Assembly (NCBI GenBank): GCA_026645575.1
Contig: JAPKMW010000021.1
Coordinates: forward strand, 1 to 64,000
DNA: 64,000 nucleotides
Direction: 5' to 3'
Source: Caldilineaceae bacterium
GTDB lineage: Bacteria; Chloroflexota; Anaerolineae; Caldilineales; Caldilineaceae
In this document: in pieces, positions 1-8,561 of the stretch
How positions within the stretch are numbered: position 1 is the first letter of the stretch
Layout of the letters: each line of letters begins with the position of its first letter
Made by a program: the position numbers and the translations under genes
Notes under the pieces: generated by a model
What the model saw: the letters and a program-made list of their open reading frames with translations, nothing else
What the model was told of the DNA's origin: nothing
The model's database searches: none

Positions 1-82
1 TGGGTCATCTTGCCTCCTTTTCGCTTCGATGACCTAACTTAACCATTACCGATTTTGTTCGTCAAATTTCATTAGCGAAGAT

Positions 83-1165
83 GTGCTGCCGATGTGGGTG
101 GCCGATATGGATTTTCGTTCGCCGGCGCCGATTTTGCGCGCCATGCACGAGCGGGTGGATCATGGCGTCTTTGGCTATGGCGGCTTGACTACCCAACTGC
201 GGGAAGTGCTGGTGGAACGGATGGCCCGTCTTTACAACTGGACAGTGCAGCCGGAAGCCATTGTCTCGTTGCCGGGGTTGGTCTGTGGCTTGAATGTGGT
301 GAGTCGCGCCATTGGCGAACGGGGTGATGGCGTTTTGGTCAGTTCGCCGGTCTATCCGCCCTTTCTCAGTGCGCCGGTCAACCAGGAACGGGAGTTGCAG
401 AGCGCCCTCTTAGCCAAAGGGGAACGCAACGGTCGGCTCTATTATGATGTGGACTATGAGCGCTTTGAAGCGGCGGTGCGACCCAATACCCGTCTTTTTA
501 TCTTGTGCAATCCCCACAACCCCATTGGTCGCGCCTATAGCCCGGCGGAGTTGAGCCAGATGGCCGAAATTTGCCTGCGCCATGATCTGGTTGTCTGTTC
601 CGATGAGATCCACTGTGATCTGCTACTCGGCGGCGCCACCCATACCCCGCTGGCTTCTCTCTCGCCGGAACTGGCCGACCGCACCATTACCCTCATGGCC
701 CCCAGCAAAACCTTTAATGTACCGGGGTTGGGCTGTAGCATCGCCATCATCCCTAGCGCCGACCTGCGCAAGAAAGTGCAGAAGGCGGCTAGTGGTATTG
801 TCCCCCATGTCAACTTGCTGGGTTACGCGGCAGCAGTTGCAGCCTATCGCGAGTGCGAAGATTGGTTGACGGAGCTACGCGCCTACTTGACAGCCAATCG
901 CGATTTTGTGGTCAACTACATTGCCGAGCGGTTGCCGCAATTACGCACTACCGCACCGGAAGCGACCTATCTCGCCTGGATCGACTGCCGTGAGAGCGGC
1001 ATTGAAGGCAATCCCCAGAAATTCTTTCTGGAGCGAGCCAAAGTGGCGTTGAATGATGGCGCTGTCTTCGGTGAAGGAGGAGAAGGCTTTGTCCGCTTAA
1101 ACTTCGGCTGTCCCCGTCCGCTGCTGGAACAGGGGCTGGAGGCGATGCGCACTGCGTTGCCGTGA
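83..1165 (+). CDS. MalY/PatB-type PLP-dependent aminotransferase / C-S lyase (5' end disrupted or missing)
   Basis: Fold-type I PLP enzyme of the MalY/PatB cystathionine beta-lyase group, which cleaves C-S bonds of cysteine conjugates or cystathionine in the cytosol. Visible marks: LPMWVADMDF near the N terminus, NPHNPIG, SDEIHCD, the PLP lysine in PSKTFNVPG (about K209 of this reading) and a C-terminal VRLNFGCPR that binds the carboxylate. The reading frame opens at position 38 and the first usable start is the GTG at 83, but family members have about 20-30 more residues before LPMWV. Those residues seem to be present upstream in pieces: FDDLT in another frame (28-39), then NHYRF and SEDV in this frame. 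So the start is not the true one; there is an indel or poor sequence near 35-75. The rest of the gene is intact. Confident of the family, not of the exact substrate. Confidence 0.85.
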   Translation: MLPMWVADMDFRSPAPILRAMHERVDHGVFGYGGLTTQLREVLVERMARLYNWTVQPEAIVSLPGLVCGLNVVSRAIGERGDGVLVSSPVYPPFLSAPVNQERELQSALLAKGERNGRLYYDVDYERFEAAVRPNTRLFILCNPHNPIGRAYSPAELSQMAEICLRHDLVVCSDEIHCDLLLGGATHTPLASLSPELADRTITLMAPSKTFNVPGLGCSIAIIPSADLRKKVQKAASGIVPHVNLLGYAAAVAAYRECEDWLTELRAYLTANRDFVVNYIAERLPQLRTTAPEATYLAWIDCRESGIEGNPQKFFLERAKVALNDGAVFGEGGEGFVRLNFGCPRPLLEQGLEAMRTALP

Positions 1166-1170
1166 AGAAA

Positions 1171-1343
1171 CACTACAACGGATTTAGGTAGGAACGGATA
1201 AGCGTCACCAGTTCGGTAACGCTACAACATCCGTTGCTTCCCAAATCCGTTATAGTGTCTGCACACCGCGCCCTTTGTTTTCCTGAATCGGAAACGCCTG
1301 AACACCGCACCACCATCCGTTCCTTCCTTCATCCGCTGTAGTA
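1171..1343. repeat. Imperfect inverted repeat with a third half-copy
   Basis: Arms 1171-1199 and 1229-1257 are near-complementary (about 25 of 29 positions), separated by 29 nt. A third, diverged copy of the right arm lies at 1314-1343. The element starts six bases after the stop of the lyase gene, so it may end its transcript, but there is no T-run. It is one of the many palindromes that fill gaps in this window. Confidence 0.7.
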
Positions 1344-1347
1344 TCCC

Positions 1348-1503
1348 CTACATCAAACTGTTGGCGATGACGCTGACAAAGATGCCCGCAAATAATCCCA
1401 AGCAAAAGAGCAAGAGCGCCGCCAGCACGAGTAACACTTTGGTGGCGGCCCAGACACAGCCGGCGGCTGGCGCTGGTGTACGAATTTCTTCGGTTGAAAC
1501 CAT
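1348..1503 (-). CDS. Small single-pass membrane protein, 51 aa
   Basis: Unrecognised. The frame reads MVSTEEIRTPAPAAGCVW, then a hydrophobic stretch (roughly residues 21-46: VLLVLAALLLFCLGLFAGI...) and ends ...IANSLM, with stop TAG at 1348-1350. A ribosome site AAGGAA lies about 8 nt before the ATG at 1503, which supports expression. The N-terminal 18 residues are polar with Pro/Ala; the helix would leave almost no C-terminal tail. No neighbour on the same strand, so no operon context. It could also be a small membrane peptide of a toxin or regulator type; nothing in the sequence decides this. Confidence 0.55.
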   Translation of the reverse strand: MVSTEEIRTPAPAAGCVWAATKVLLVLAALLLFCLGLFAGIFVSVIANSLM

Positions 1504-1944
1504 GATCAAATTCCTTACTTGCGTACATTTTCAGACCATTGTCATACGAAGGTCAAACCCCGTACTCGCGTAGATTGACAGACCGTTGTCATACGAATGA
1601 TTGATGTTGATGATATTGCTCGTATAACGATTATCTTACGCTATTTAGTTTCCTGTCAGGCAACTGCTTGCTTCATTTGGATCCAACCAAGACTGTTGCG
1701 CTACGTCAATTTGATGACTGAACAGTGATTACAGCAGTTTAGGCAGGAAATCATTGTTACGCAAAGCAGTTTGGGCGCTTCTTTAAAATGAAAAACCACT
1801 CCCGCGGCTGCTTGACAATTTGCCAACTTCAGCCCAGAATGATTGGTATACCAACAGAAAGCTGGAGAGGCGTACTGTGTTATAACCTTCATCCTTTACA
1901 CTGACCCTATCATCGCCGCTTGCCCGCTGGCAAGGAGATTATCA
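1504..1944. other. Gene-free gap before the signalling island
   Basis: No convincing gene. It carries a short direct repeat (cagacc-ttgtcatacgaa at about 1533-1553 and 1580-1600), possibly the upstream region of the small minus-strand gene, and a candidate plus-strand promoter at 1812-1840. The in-frame extension of the next gene from 1843 is open but lacks a ribosome site. Confidence 0.5.
1812..1840 (+). promoter_or_regulatory. Candidate sigma-70 promoter of the signalling island
   Basis: TTGACA at 1812-1817, 17-nt spacer, CAGAAT at 1835-1840 (4 of 6 in the -10). Transcription would start near 1847, about 100 nt before the start codon at 1945. The -35 is perfect; the -10 is weak. Confidence 0.4.
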
Positions 1945-3726
1945 ATGGAAGAGACTCCCCCATTTGTTAACCGTTCCCCCGATTGCGCCGATTATCTCGC
2001 CTATTTGGGCCAACAGTTGCTGGGCACCTGGCGCCAGCGCGAGTCCGAACAAGCCCTCACCCCTGTCCTCGACGAAGTGATTCAACAGGCCCATCAGCTT
2101 TTTCGCGGCCACATCAGCCTGATCAGCCTCTATATCTACCGCGAGACCGGCTTGCTTCACCTGGAGCGCATGGATGGCGCCGTCACTGATGTGATCAAGA
2201 CGCCGACGGCCCATCCGCAAGGCGCGGCGGCGGCCATTGTAGCGCAACGCAAACCCTATTTTATTGAAGAGATGACGGAATGGCCGATCAACCTGCCGCC
2301 GATCCCTGCCCATGTGTTGGATACCAATCAGATTGGGGCGCTGGTTGCGCTGCCGCTGGTCATCGGCTGGCCGGGCGAGGAAGAGGTGGTGGGTGTTATC
2401 CTGATTTCGCTGCGCACGCCCCAGCGCTTTGATGAGGTGCGGCGCCGAAATCTTTGGTGCTGGGCGCAACAGGTGGCCTTGTTTGTGCAAAATGCGCGTG
2501 TCTTACGCCGGCGTCGGCGGGAAGAGGAGGCCTTTCAGGTCGTCTCCGCCGCAGTTGGCGCCGGCGACCCCGACGCCACCGCCGCCATCATTGCCCAACA
2601 GGTGCGACGGTTGACCAAGTGCCCCTTTGTCACCGTGCTGACCCACCTGCCGGCGGAACAACAGTTGACGGCGCAGGGCATTCGGCTTCATCTCACCACC
2701 CACAGCATCAACGCCCAGGCCGTTATAACCCGCCGCCCCTATTATGCGCCGGACTTGCGCCAGGATCCCTATCATGTCACCTACCTGGGCTGGGATGAGG
2801 GGATGGCGGCGGCTTATAGCGTGCCGCTACTGATGAACGACCAGGTCATTGGCGCCATTTATCTCACTAGCACCGAAGTCGATGGCATTGCGCTCGATGA
2901 TCGCAACTTTATGGAGAAACTGGCGCCTCACGCCGCTGTCGCGCTCCATCACGCCGGGTTGATGCAAGAAGAGCGCGCTCAACGGGAATTCCAGGCACAG
3001 GAATTAGAAGACGCTCGCGACTATGCCATTGCCAGTGAAGCGGTCGCCTGGTTTGGCATTACCGCCGCCGACCGGCAGCATACACTGGCGCAGAAGATTG
3101 GCAGCTTGCGCTATTGCACCGACACGCTCAAACTGTGGGCGCAACGGCACGGGTTGGCCGACGATGAATGGTTGCAGGAAGTGCTATCCGATTTGAACAG
3201 CATTGCCGATGATATTCAGCGCTTTCGGAGTGAACCGATGACAACCACCGGCAGCATCCCCGAAACGCCGACCCTGATTGACCGGGAATTGCGCAGCACC
3301 ATCCAACGCTGGTGTGACCAGTACAACCAAGAAGAGGGCGCCGCCATCACCTACCGCTTTGACTTGCAATGTCCGGGGTTGCGGGTGGGAGTGCCGGCCA
3401 ACATCTTGCGCATTGCCACCGAGAAGGTGGTCAATAACGCCTTGAAAGCCATGGCCCAACAGGGCGAGTTAACCGTGCGCAGCCGGCGCCTTGGGGAACA
3501 GATCGCCATTGACATTGAAGACAGCGGACCAGGCATCCCGGCCTTTGCCCGCCCCTACTTTCTCAAGCGACCGATCCAACGTCCCCCCGGCATCACCGGC
3601 CAGGGGACGGGCATGGGCGCCCATATTGCCCGCCTCATCGCCCGGCGTTATCGGGGGGATTTGATCTTGTTGGAAAGCAGTGATCAGGGGGCGAAGTTGC
3701 GGTTGACCTTTCCGATTGCAACGTGA
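1945..3726 (+). CDS. GAF-GAF sensor histidine kinase-like ATPase, 593 aa
   Basis: Cytosolic sensor kinase. The ATG at 1945 is preferred over the longer open frame from 1843 because AAGGAG sits 5-8 nt before it. Two GAF domains (about residues 35-195 and 205-355) would bind a small ligand or chromophore. A helical segment follows with a possible phospho-accepting His in RQHTLAQK (about H379); it is a poor match to the usual H-box (no E/D next to the His, no Pro). The C-terminal HATPase domain (about 475-590) is clear: N-box NNALKAM, G1 DSGPGIP, G2 GQGTGMGAH. No membrane segment. A hairpin and 80 nt separate it from the receiver-kinase gene downstream, its probable partner. The autophosphorylation site is inferred only. 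Confidence 0.85.
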   Translation: MEETPPFVNRSPDCADYLAYLGQQLLGTWRQRESEQALTPVLDEVIQQAHQLFRGHISLISLYIYRETGLLHLERMDGAVTDVIKTPTAHPQGAAAAIVAQRKPYFIEEMTEWPINLPPIPAHVLDTNQIGALVALPLVIGWPGEEEVVGVILISLRTPQRFDEVRRRNLWCWAQQVALFVQNARVLRRRRREEEAFQVVSAAVGAGDPDATAAIIAQQVRRLTKCPFVTVLTHLPAEQQLTAQGIRLHLTTHSINAQAVITRRPYYAPDLRQDPYHVTYLGWDEGMAAAYSVPLLMNDQVIGAIYLTSTEVDGIALDDRNFMEKLAPHAAVALHHAGLMQEERAQREFQAQELEDARDYAIASEAVAWFGITAADRQHTLAQKIGSLRYCTDTLKLWAQRHGLADDEWLQEVLSDLNSIADDIQRFRSEPMTTTGSIPETPTLIDRELRSTIQRWCDQYNQEEGAAITYRFDLQCPGLRVGVPANILRIATEKVVNNALKAMAQQGELTVRSRRLGEQIAIDIEDSGPGIPAFARPYFLKRPIQRPPGITGQGTGMGAHIARLIARRYRGDLILLESSDQGAKLRLTFPIAT

Positions 3727-3731
3727 TGCGT

Positions 3732-3780
3732 GTTGCGTGTTGCGTACCCTGAGCCTGTCGAAGGGTACGCAACACGCAAC
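3732..3780. repeat. Perfect 19-bp palindrome with 11-nt loop
   Basis: Arms 3732-3750 and 3762-3780 are exactly complementary; the arms themselves are built from repeated gttgcgt words, and the loop carries gagcctgtcga. It lies between the stop at 3726 and the ribosome site of the next gene, so it would form an RNA hairpin inside the operon message. Confidence 0.9.
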
Positions 3781-3806
3781 ATCTCTTGACTAAAGGAAGA
3801 CTCACG

Positions 3807-5390
3807 ATGACAACCAATGCCAAGCAGATTCTCTTCATCGACAACGACCCACATTTGGTGCGGTCGGTGCCGCGCTGGCTGCGGCTGGCCGGTTATGACG
3901 TGGTGGTGGCGCAAAGCAGCGCCGAAGCGGAATATGCCCTGACGCATGAGTTATTCCAACTGGCGATTATCGACATCCGCGTCGATGACGATCACAGCGA
4001 CACCGACACGAGCGGCTTCACCCTGGCGCGCCGCTTGCCCTCCGCGGTGCCCTGCATTTTTCATACCGCCCACGACACCAAAGAGAACATTCACGAAGCG
4101 CTGGGGCGCATCGGCGCCGAGGACATTATCGCCAAAGACGACCCCGAAGCGCCGCAGAAATTACTCACCCGCGTCGATGAACTCTTTCACACGACCGTCG
4201 GCGTCAACTTTGATCTGGTCATCGAGAACAGCCCTGATCTGCGCGCCATTGCCGGTCAGCTTCCAGTGGCGGATGATGACGTTCCGCCGCCAACGGAACA
4301 GGATCTGATGCTGATCCTCCGCCGCCTCTTTCGCGCAGCCGAGGTCGTCCAGTTGACGCCGCTACTAACACGCGAAATCACGCCCAAAACGGGGCGTTCC
4401 AGCGCGCTGCTCTTTATTGTGCAGGAACGGCGCCCGCAAGGCATCCCAGTGCCGGTGGTGTTAAAAGTGGGGAACGCCGCTGCCATTGCCGCCGAAGCCG
4501 AGTCCTACCACCAGATCAAAGCCTTTTTGGGCGGTCAGCGGCGCACCCAATTGGAGGGGGAGGCATACTCACGTGCCGTCGGTGGTCTTGTCTACTCGTT
4601 GATTGGCGCGGCGGGGACCGAACGGGTGCAGCCGCTGGCGGATCTCTTTATGAACCAGCCCGCCGCAACGGTCGCCCCCTTGTTGGAGCGCTTTTTCCAG
4701 ACCACCTTTGGGCAGATCCATGCCGATGCCAAGCCGGCAACGCTCGATCTGATGGAACATTACACGACGCAACTGCGCCTGACCGCCGCCAAGTTGCAGT
4801 GCGCCGCCCAGGCGCTCGACCCGGCCCTGCTTACCACGCCAACGCTCGCTTGGGAAGAGTTGCCGCGTCCCTTGCCGAATCCGCTCTTTCAGATCTTGCA
4901 AGGGGACAAGATTCGCTCGTTTGGCGCGCTTGCGACCCAAACCTGCCTCTGTCATGGCGATCTGCACAGCCATAATGTGCTGGTCGATGAGGAACAGCAA
5001 TTTTGGTTGATCGATTTTGCACGTTCGACCCTGAGCCATAGCCTGCGGGACTTTGCCGAACTAGAAACCGATATTAAGTTTCAGACATTGCCGCAACAAT
5101 TACTGGCCGACTTTATCGCCTTTGAAAGCGCTCTGGTTACGCCCACTGTTTGGGAAGAAGAACCGACCGCCATTCTGCTGCCGACGCCATTACAACAAGC
5201 CTTTGAACTGGTGACAACGCTCCGGCGCATTGCCCGCCAACAGTTGGCGCAGGATGGCGCAATCGTCGCTTATCAACAGGCGCTCTTCTGGCATACGCTC
5301 AATGTCATGCGCTTGAAAACGGTGGAGCCAGAGCGCAAACGCCAGGCGTTGGCCGCGGCGGCGTTGATACTCGAACGCCACCTGATCTAA
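3807..5390 (+). CDS. Receiver domain fused to APH-like phosphotransferase, 527 aa
   Basis: Response regulator whose output looks like a kinase. Start chosen at ATG 3807, preceded by AAGGAAG; the frame is open to a TTG at 3786. Receiver domain residues 1-125: acidic pair D12/D14, phospho-acceptor D56 in AIIDIRVD, T87, K110. After a linker, an aminoglycoside-phosphotransferase-like kinase fold at about 190-500: N-lobe Lys in VVLKVG, Glu in AEAESY, catalytic HGDLHSHN (H383, D385, N390) and metal-binding D403 in LIDFARS. All key residues are present, so it is probably an active phosphotransferase; the substrate is unknown. A second copy of this architecture lies at 12213-13811, sharing LRDFAELE after the metal site. 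Such REC-linked kinase domains occur in Chloroflexota and cyanobacterial NTP-dependent signalling or conflict systems (inference). The upstream GAF kinase is the likely phospho-donor. Confidence 0.85.
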   Translation: MTTNAKQILFIDNDPHLVRSVPRWLRLAGYDVVVAQSSAEAEYALTHELFQLAIIDIRVDDDHSDTDTSGFTLARRLPSAVPCIFHTAHDTKENIHEALGRIGAEDIIAKDDPEAPQKLLTRVDELFHTTVGVNFDLVIENSPDLRAIAGQLPVADDDVPPPTEQDLMLILRRLFRAAEVVQLTPLLTREITPKTGRSSALLFIVQERRPQGIPVPVVLKVGNAAAIAAEAESYHQIKAFLGGQRRTQLEGEAYSRAVGGLVYSLIGAAGTERVQPLADLFMNQPAATVAPLLERFFQTTFGQIHADAKPATLDLMEHYTTQLRLTAAKLQCAAQALDPALLTTPTLAWEELPRPLPNPLFQILQGDKIRSFGALATQTCLCHGDLHSHNVLVDEEQQFWLIDFARSTLSHSLRDFAELETDIKFQTLPQQLLADFIAFESALVTPTVWEEEPTAILLPTPLQQAFELVTTLRRIARQQLAQDGAIVAYQQALFWHTLNVMRLKTVEPERKRQALAAAALILERHLI

Positions 5391-5438
5391 AGCGATCCCC
5401 TCGCTTCTGAGGGGTAACAAGTAAACAATTTGTACAAA

Positions 5439-5497
5439 GTAGAGATTGAGAGATACAGAGATTCAGATACTAAATCTCTGTATCTCTCAATCTCTAC
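5439..5497. repeat. Perfect 24-bp palindrome
   Basis: Arms 5439-5462 and 5474-5497 are exactly complementary, loop 11 nt. Arm words are agagat/gagat repeats, similar in vocabulary to the palindrome at 33471-33539 but not the same sequence. Lies about 50 nt after the stop of the receiver-kinase gene; no T-run. Confidence 0.9.
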
Positions 5498-5571
5498 TAT
5501 CCAAGTAATTGACTCGTCCATCCCAATCTGACGCAGGAAAGGGGCGATGGCGGGTGAAGGCAGAAAGCTTC

Positions 5572-5600
5572 TTGACAAAACCAGATAACGCCGTTAGACT
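5572..5600 (+). promoter_or_regulatory. Promoter for the PocR kinase
   Basis: TTGACA (5572-5577), 17-nt spacer, TAGACT (5595-5600). A start near 5607 would give a leader of about 320 nt that includes the inverted repeat 5627-5695, so transcript folding could matter. Confidence 0.5.
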
Positions 5601-5626
5601 ACTGTTTATTAGAAAGCGTATGAATG

Positions 5627-5695
5627 AACCACAAAAACGCAAAGGGTGCAAAGATTTTACTCTGGTTTCTTTGCGCTCTTTGCGCCTCTGCGGTT
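5627..5695. repeat. Imperfect 28-bp inverted repeat (gcaaag/tctgcg words)
   Basis: Arms 5627-5654 and 5668-5695 match at 22 of 28 positions, all mismatches being transitions, many of which can still pair as G-U in RNA. Related words (ctctgcg, ctctgtg) appear in the palindromes at 14993-15112 and 63326-63405. Confidence 0.75.
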
Positions 5696-5928
5696 GCGAT
5701 TGCCACTTTCGCAACCAGAAGAAGACGAGGAGGCAGCCGCACTAACGCAACACAATCCCATAACACCGTCTTTCTGCTGAGTCCCGCCAGCAGTTCCTTC
5801 GCACCACCGATGAAACTACTGACCACCCTCAGCAAACCAGTTCGGAATAGTTGCGGCGTGTACGCACCAGATCTGTCAGGTTTGCCTAACCTGACGGCTC
5901 ACGCCTTTGTCCAGTCAGCGAGGAAGCA

Positions 5929-7827
5929 ATGCAACGTGATCGGTGGCCTTTTATCCCAACCTGCCTGAGCGAAATTATTGACAACGACCGTCTGGCCGTG
6001 ATCGAAGCCGGTTGCGCCGAGCGGTTGGGCCGCGCCATGACCATTATTGACAGCGGCGCCAACCAAGAACATCTGGGGCGCACCGACACGCTCAACCAGC
6101 GCCAGAATTTTGAAGCCTTCTGCCACCTGTTGCGCGACGAAACACGGGTGCAGGGGGGCAATGCTGCCTGTGAAGCATGCGACCAGCGCATGAGCAAAGC
6201 ACTGCTCGACCGGCAGGAGCCGACCGGCTATTTTGAGTTCCAGTGTCACCTGGGGCTGACCGATGCCGCACACCTGGTCGCCGTGGCGGAACAGCCGGTC
6301 GCCGTTGTCTTTGGCGGCCAGTTTCAGCCAAAACAAGGGCCGTCTTTTGTGCAAGAGCGGGTTCGCCAATTAGGCGCCGGTCGCTTTGCCCACATTCAAC
6401 TGCTTGATGACCAGGTGAAACCGGATCTGCTGCACCATAGCACCGCTTTGTCCCCCATGCCCGCTGACTTTAAGCAACGGCTGGCGCGTGAAGCGGCCCA
6501 TATCCAGCGCATTGCCGAGGCGGAGCATCAACGCATCAAGCACGAGTGGGAACATGAGTTTCTCGACACGCTGCGCAGCTATGAGGGCTTTGATGTGGTG
6601 AATGATCTGATCCAGATCCGCCAGCACACCGAGCGGCTCCTGGCCCAGGTGCAACGCTTCTGTCGCTGCCGGTATCTGGTCTTCTTTGCCAACATTCGCC
6701 AAGGGGACACGGTGCTGGCGCCGCTGGCCCAGGTAGGGCTGCCCACGACGATAGAAAAGCCTCTGCCCCACTTTAACTGGCGCAAAGCGGGGCTACCGTT
6801 GGACAAAGCGCAACTACAACAGTGGTCGCCGGAGCGGATCAATGCCGCCGCGTTAAAAGGCATTCGGGGTGATCAACGCAGCCAGGTCCAAGATCTCCGT
6901 TCGGTGCAACCGGTGATGCTGGGCCATATTTATCGTGGCGCCCTGCTCTTTGGTCCCTTTGCCGAGCCGGTCAACATTACGCGCGAACATCACTTTCTCA
7001 GCGAAATCAGCCGGCTCATCGGCCACCTAGTCCTGACTGAGTTGGAGATTCTGAATCTGCAACAACAGAAAAAGCAGTGGGAAAGTACGGCCAAGCTGTT
7101 GACCCATCAGGTGCGTACGGCGTTGACCCCGATCACGGCGCAGATCGGCACCGCCAAGCTGCTCTTGCAACGCCAGCCCAGCGAGCAGACCAACAAGCTG
7201 ATCAGCAGTTCGCTCAAAGGCGCTCATGAACTCTGTCTGCGGCTGGGCAAGAGCGTGGCCGAGACGGTGGAGGCGCATGTGCTGCTGCTGGAACCGGAGG
7301 ATATGAAGTTTGAGGATTACCCGCTCTCGGTTCTGGTTTCCAACTGCGCCGACGCCTTTGCCCAGGAAGCCGACCGTCGCCAGCGCACCTTGGTGGTCGA
7401 TGAAAGTGTGGAGGATCTGCCGCAAGCCGAAATCGACATTGCGCGGCTGGCGATTGCCTTGAGCAACCTCATCGACAATGCGGTCAAATACTCGTTTCCC
7501 AACACGAAGATTGTGATTCGCGCCGGGCAACAAGATAGCAGCGATCTGGATTTCGCCAATGCGACGATTGAAATTCAAGACGACGGCGATGAAATTGCAC
7601 CGGAGCAGACCGAACGGATCTTTGAAGAGGGCGCCCGCGGGCTGACTGGCGCCAAGTTGCGTCGTATCCCCGGCACCGGCTTGGGTCTCTGGGAAGCGCG
7701 CGCCGTGATCGAAGGACACCGCGGCACGATCAGCGTGCGCAGCGAACCGACGGCCACCTACTTCCGCCAGATGCGCGCCAATCGCGTCATCTTTCGGATC
7801 AAAATTCCGCTGCGGCAGCCGACATAA
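5929..7827 (+). CDS. PocR-domain sensor histidine kinase, 632 aa
   Basis: Cytosolic two-component sensor. Residues about 5-150 read as a PocR ligand-binding domain, with the Cys pattern CEAC...QCHLGL. This domain senses small hydrocarbon-type ligands in other bacteria. A region at about 180-370 is helical then GAF-like. The H-box is canonical: LLTHQVRTALTPI, phospho-acceptor about H393. The HATPase domain follows with N-box NLIDNAVKYS, G1 IQDDGDEI and G2 GTGLGLW. The ATG at 5929 follows AGGAAGCA, a ribosome site that sits unusually close to the start. A stand-alone receiver (7984-8445) lies 156 nt downstream past a tandem array and is the likely partner. Confidence 0.88.
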   Translation: MQRDRWPFIPTCLSEIIDNDRLAVIEAGCAERLGRAMTIIDSGANQEHLGRTDTLNQRQNFEAFCHLLRDETRVQGGNAACEACDQRMSKALLDRQEPTGYFEFQCHLGLTDAAHLVAVAEQPVAVVFGGQFQPKQGPSFVQERVRQLGAGRFAHIQLLDDQVKPDLLHHSTALSPMPADFKQRLAREAAHIQRIAEAEHQRIKHEWEHEFLDTLRSYEGFDVVNDLIQIRQHTERLLAQVQRFCRCRYLVFFANIRQGDTVLAPLAQVGLPTTIEKPLPHFNWRKAGLPLDKAQLQQWSPERINAAALKGIRGDQRSQVQDLRSVQPVMLGHIYRGALLFGPFAEPVNITREHHFLSEISRLIGHLVLTELEILNLQQQKKQWESTAKLLTHQVRTALTPITAQIGTAKLLLQRQPSEQTNKLISSSLKGAHELCLRLGKSVAETVEAHVLLLEPEDMKFEDYPLSVLVSNCADAFAQEADRRQRTLVVDESVEDLPQAEIDIARLAIALSNLIDNAVKYSFPNTKIVIRAGQQDSSDLDFANATIEIQDDGDEIAPEQTERIFEEGARGLTGAKLRRIPGTGLGLWEARAVIEGHRGTISVRSEPTATYFRQMRANRVIFRIKIPLRQPT

Positions 7828-7835
7828 TGCGCAGT

Positions 7836-7975
7836 CCGTAGTCCACACTCCTAAGTCCGTAGTCCCTGCACCGCACTGGACTCTGGACTCTGGACTTTGG
7901 ACTCTAGACTCTGGACTTTGGACTTTGGACTCTAGACTCTGGACTTTGGACTTTGGACTCTAGACTCTGGACTGG
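7836..7975. repeat. Tandem array of tggact words, period about 28
   Basis: From about 7878 the sequence repeats a unit of about 28 nt made of ctctggact, ttggact and ctctaga, roughly three times; the left part (7836-7870) carries the complementary word agtcc (agtccgtagtcc twice), so the two halves can pair. It fills the gap between the PocR kinase and its receiver. Not a CRISPR: there are no unique spacers. Confidence 0.85.
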
Positions 7976-7983
7976 AATACTCG

Positions 7984-8445
7984 ATGCAACCCAAACGAAT
8001 TCTTTTATTTGATGATGATTATGAGAGCATGGCGCCTTTGAAGCTCTTTTTGGAAGAGATCAATGGCTATACAGTGGAGTTAACGGCGCGGGCCGATGTG
8101 CCACAGCGGCTGGCGACGGAACACTTTGATCTGCTCTGTATCGACTTGATGATCCATCCCGTCAGCCTGGACGCCAACCTGGAAGAGGTGACCAACCTCC
8201 ACTTTGTCGGCGTCAACTGGCAAAAGACCGGGCTGGTGCTGCTGGAACGGCTGCGCCGGGGCGACTTCAGCCCAACCGAAGCCGGCACTCCGTCAACCGT
8301 GCCGGTGATCGTCCTCTCTGCCGTGGCCGATCGCACCACCGACGAACTTGCCGCCACCGCCGACCGCCAGACCATCTACTGGGAAAAACCCTTTGATGTC
8401 GAGGAGATCCAGGGGGCGATTGAGCGGTTGCTGGCGAAACGATAG
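7984..8445 (+). CDS. Stand-alone response regulator receiver, 153 aa
   Basis: Single receiver domain with no output domain. Seen: acidic pocket LLFDDDY near residue 10, phospho-acceptor Asp in LLCIDLMIHP (about D56), the Ser/Thr position in VIVLSAVA, and the switch Lys in WEKPFDV. An insert of about 25 residues after the acceptor Asp (VSLDANLEEV...VGVNWQKTG) is longer than usual. Starts at ATG 7984 right after the tandem array, with no strong ribosome site. Probably a phosphoryl shuttle or partner for the PocR kinase before it or the five-GAF kinase after it. Confidence 0.85.
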   Translation: MQPKRILLFDDDYESMAPLKLFLEEINGYTVELTARADVPQRLATEHFDLLCIDLMIHPVSLDANLEEVTNLHFVGVNWQKTGLVLLERLRRGDFSPTEAGTPSTVPVIVLSAVADRTTDELAATADRQTIYWEKPFDVEEIQGAIERLLAKR

Positions 8446-8448
8446 AGG

Positions 8449-8556
8449 AATTACGAGTTACGAATCACGAGATAAAAATCGTCGGCTTCTCTTGTGATTC
8501 CGTAACTCATAATTCGTAATTCATAATTCGTAATTCGTAACTCGTAACTCGAATCA
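8449..8556. repeat. Palindrome plus tandem taattcgtaa words
   Basis: Left arm 8449-8472 pairs imperfectly with 8488-8521; the right side continues as a run of aattcgtaa / aactcgtaa words to about 8552. It begins four bases after the receiver stop and ends just before the start of the five-GAF kinase at 8562. Confidence 0.85.
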
Positions 8557-8561
8557 CACCT

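Larger units (their letters stand above)
5391..5928. other. 538-nt gap with two palindromes and a promoter
   Basis: No gene seen. Contains a perfect 24-bp palindrome (5439-5497), a near-perfect promoter (5572-5600), an imperfect 28-bp inverted repeat (5627-5695) and a 230-nt stretch without features up to the PocR kinase start. Apparent small reading frames here run through the repeats and have no ribosome sites. Confidence 0.6.

Noticed and set aside
7027..7848. 273-codon minus-strand frame
   Set aside because: Antisense to the PocR kinase.
7836..7975. CRISPR-like repeat
   Set aside because: Units are contiguous, imperfect and without unique spacers; no cas genes nearby.
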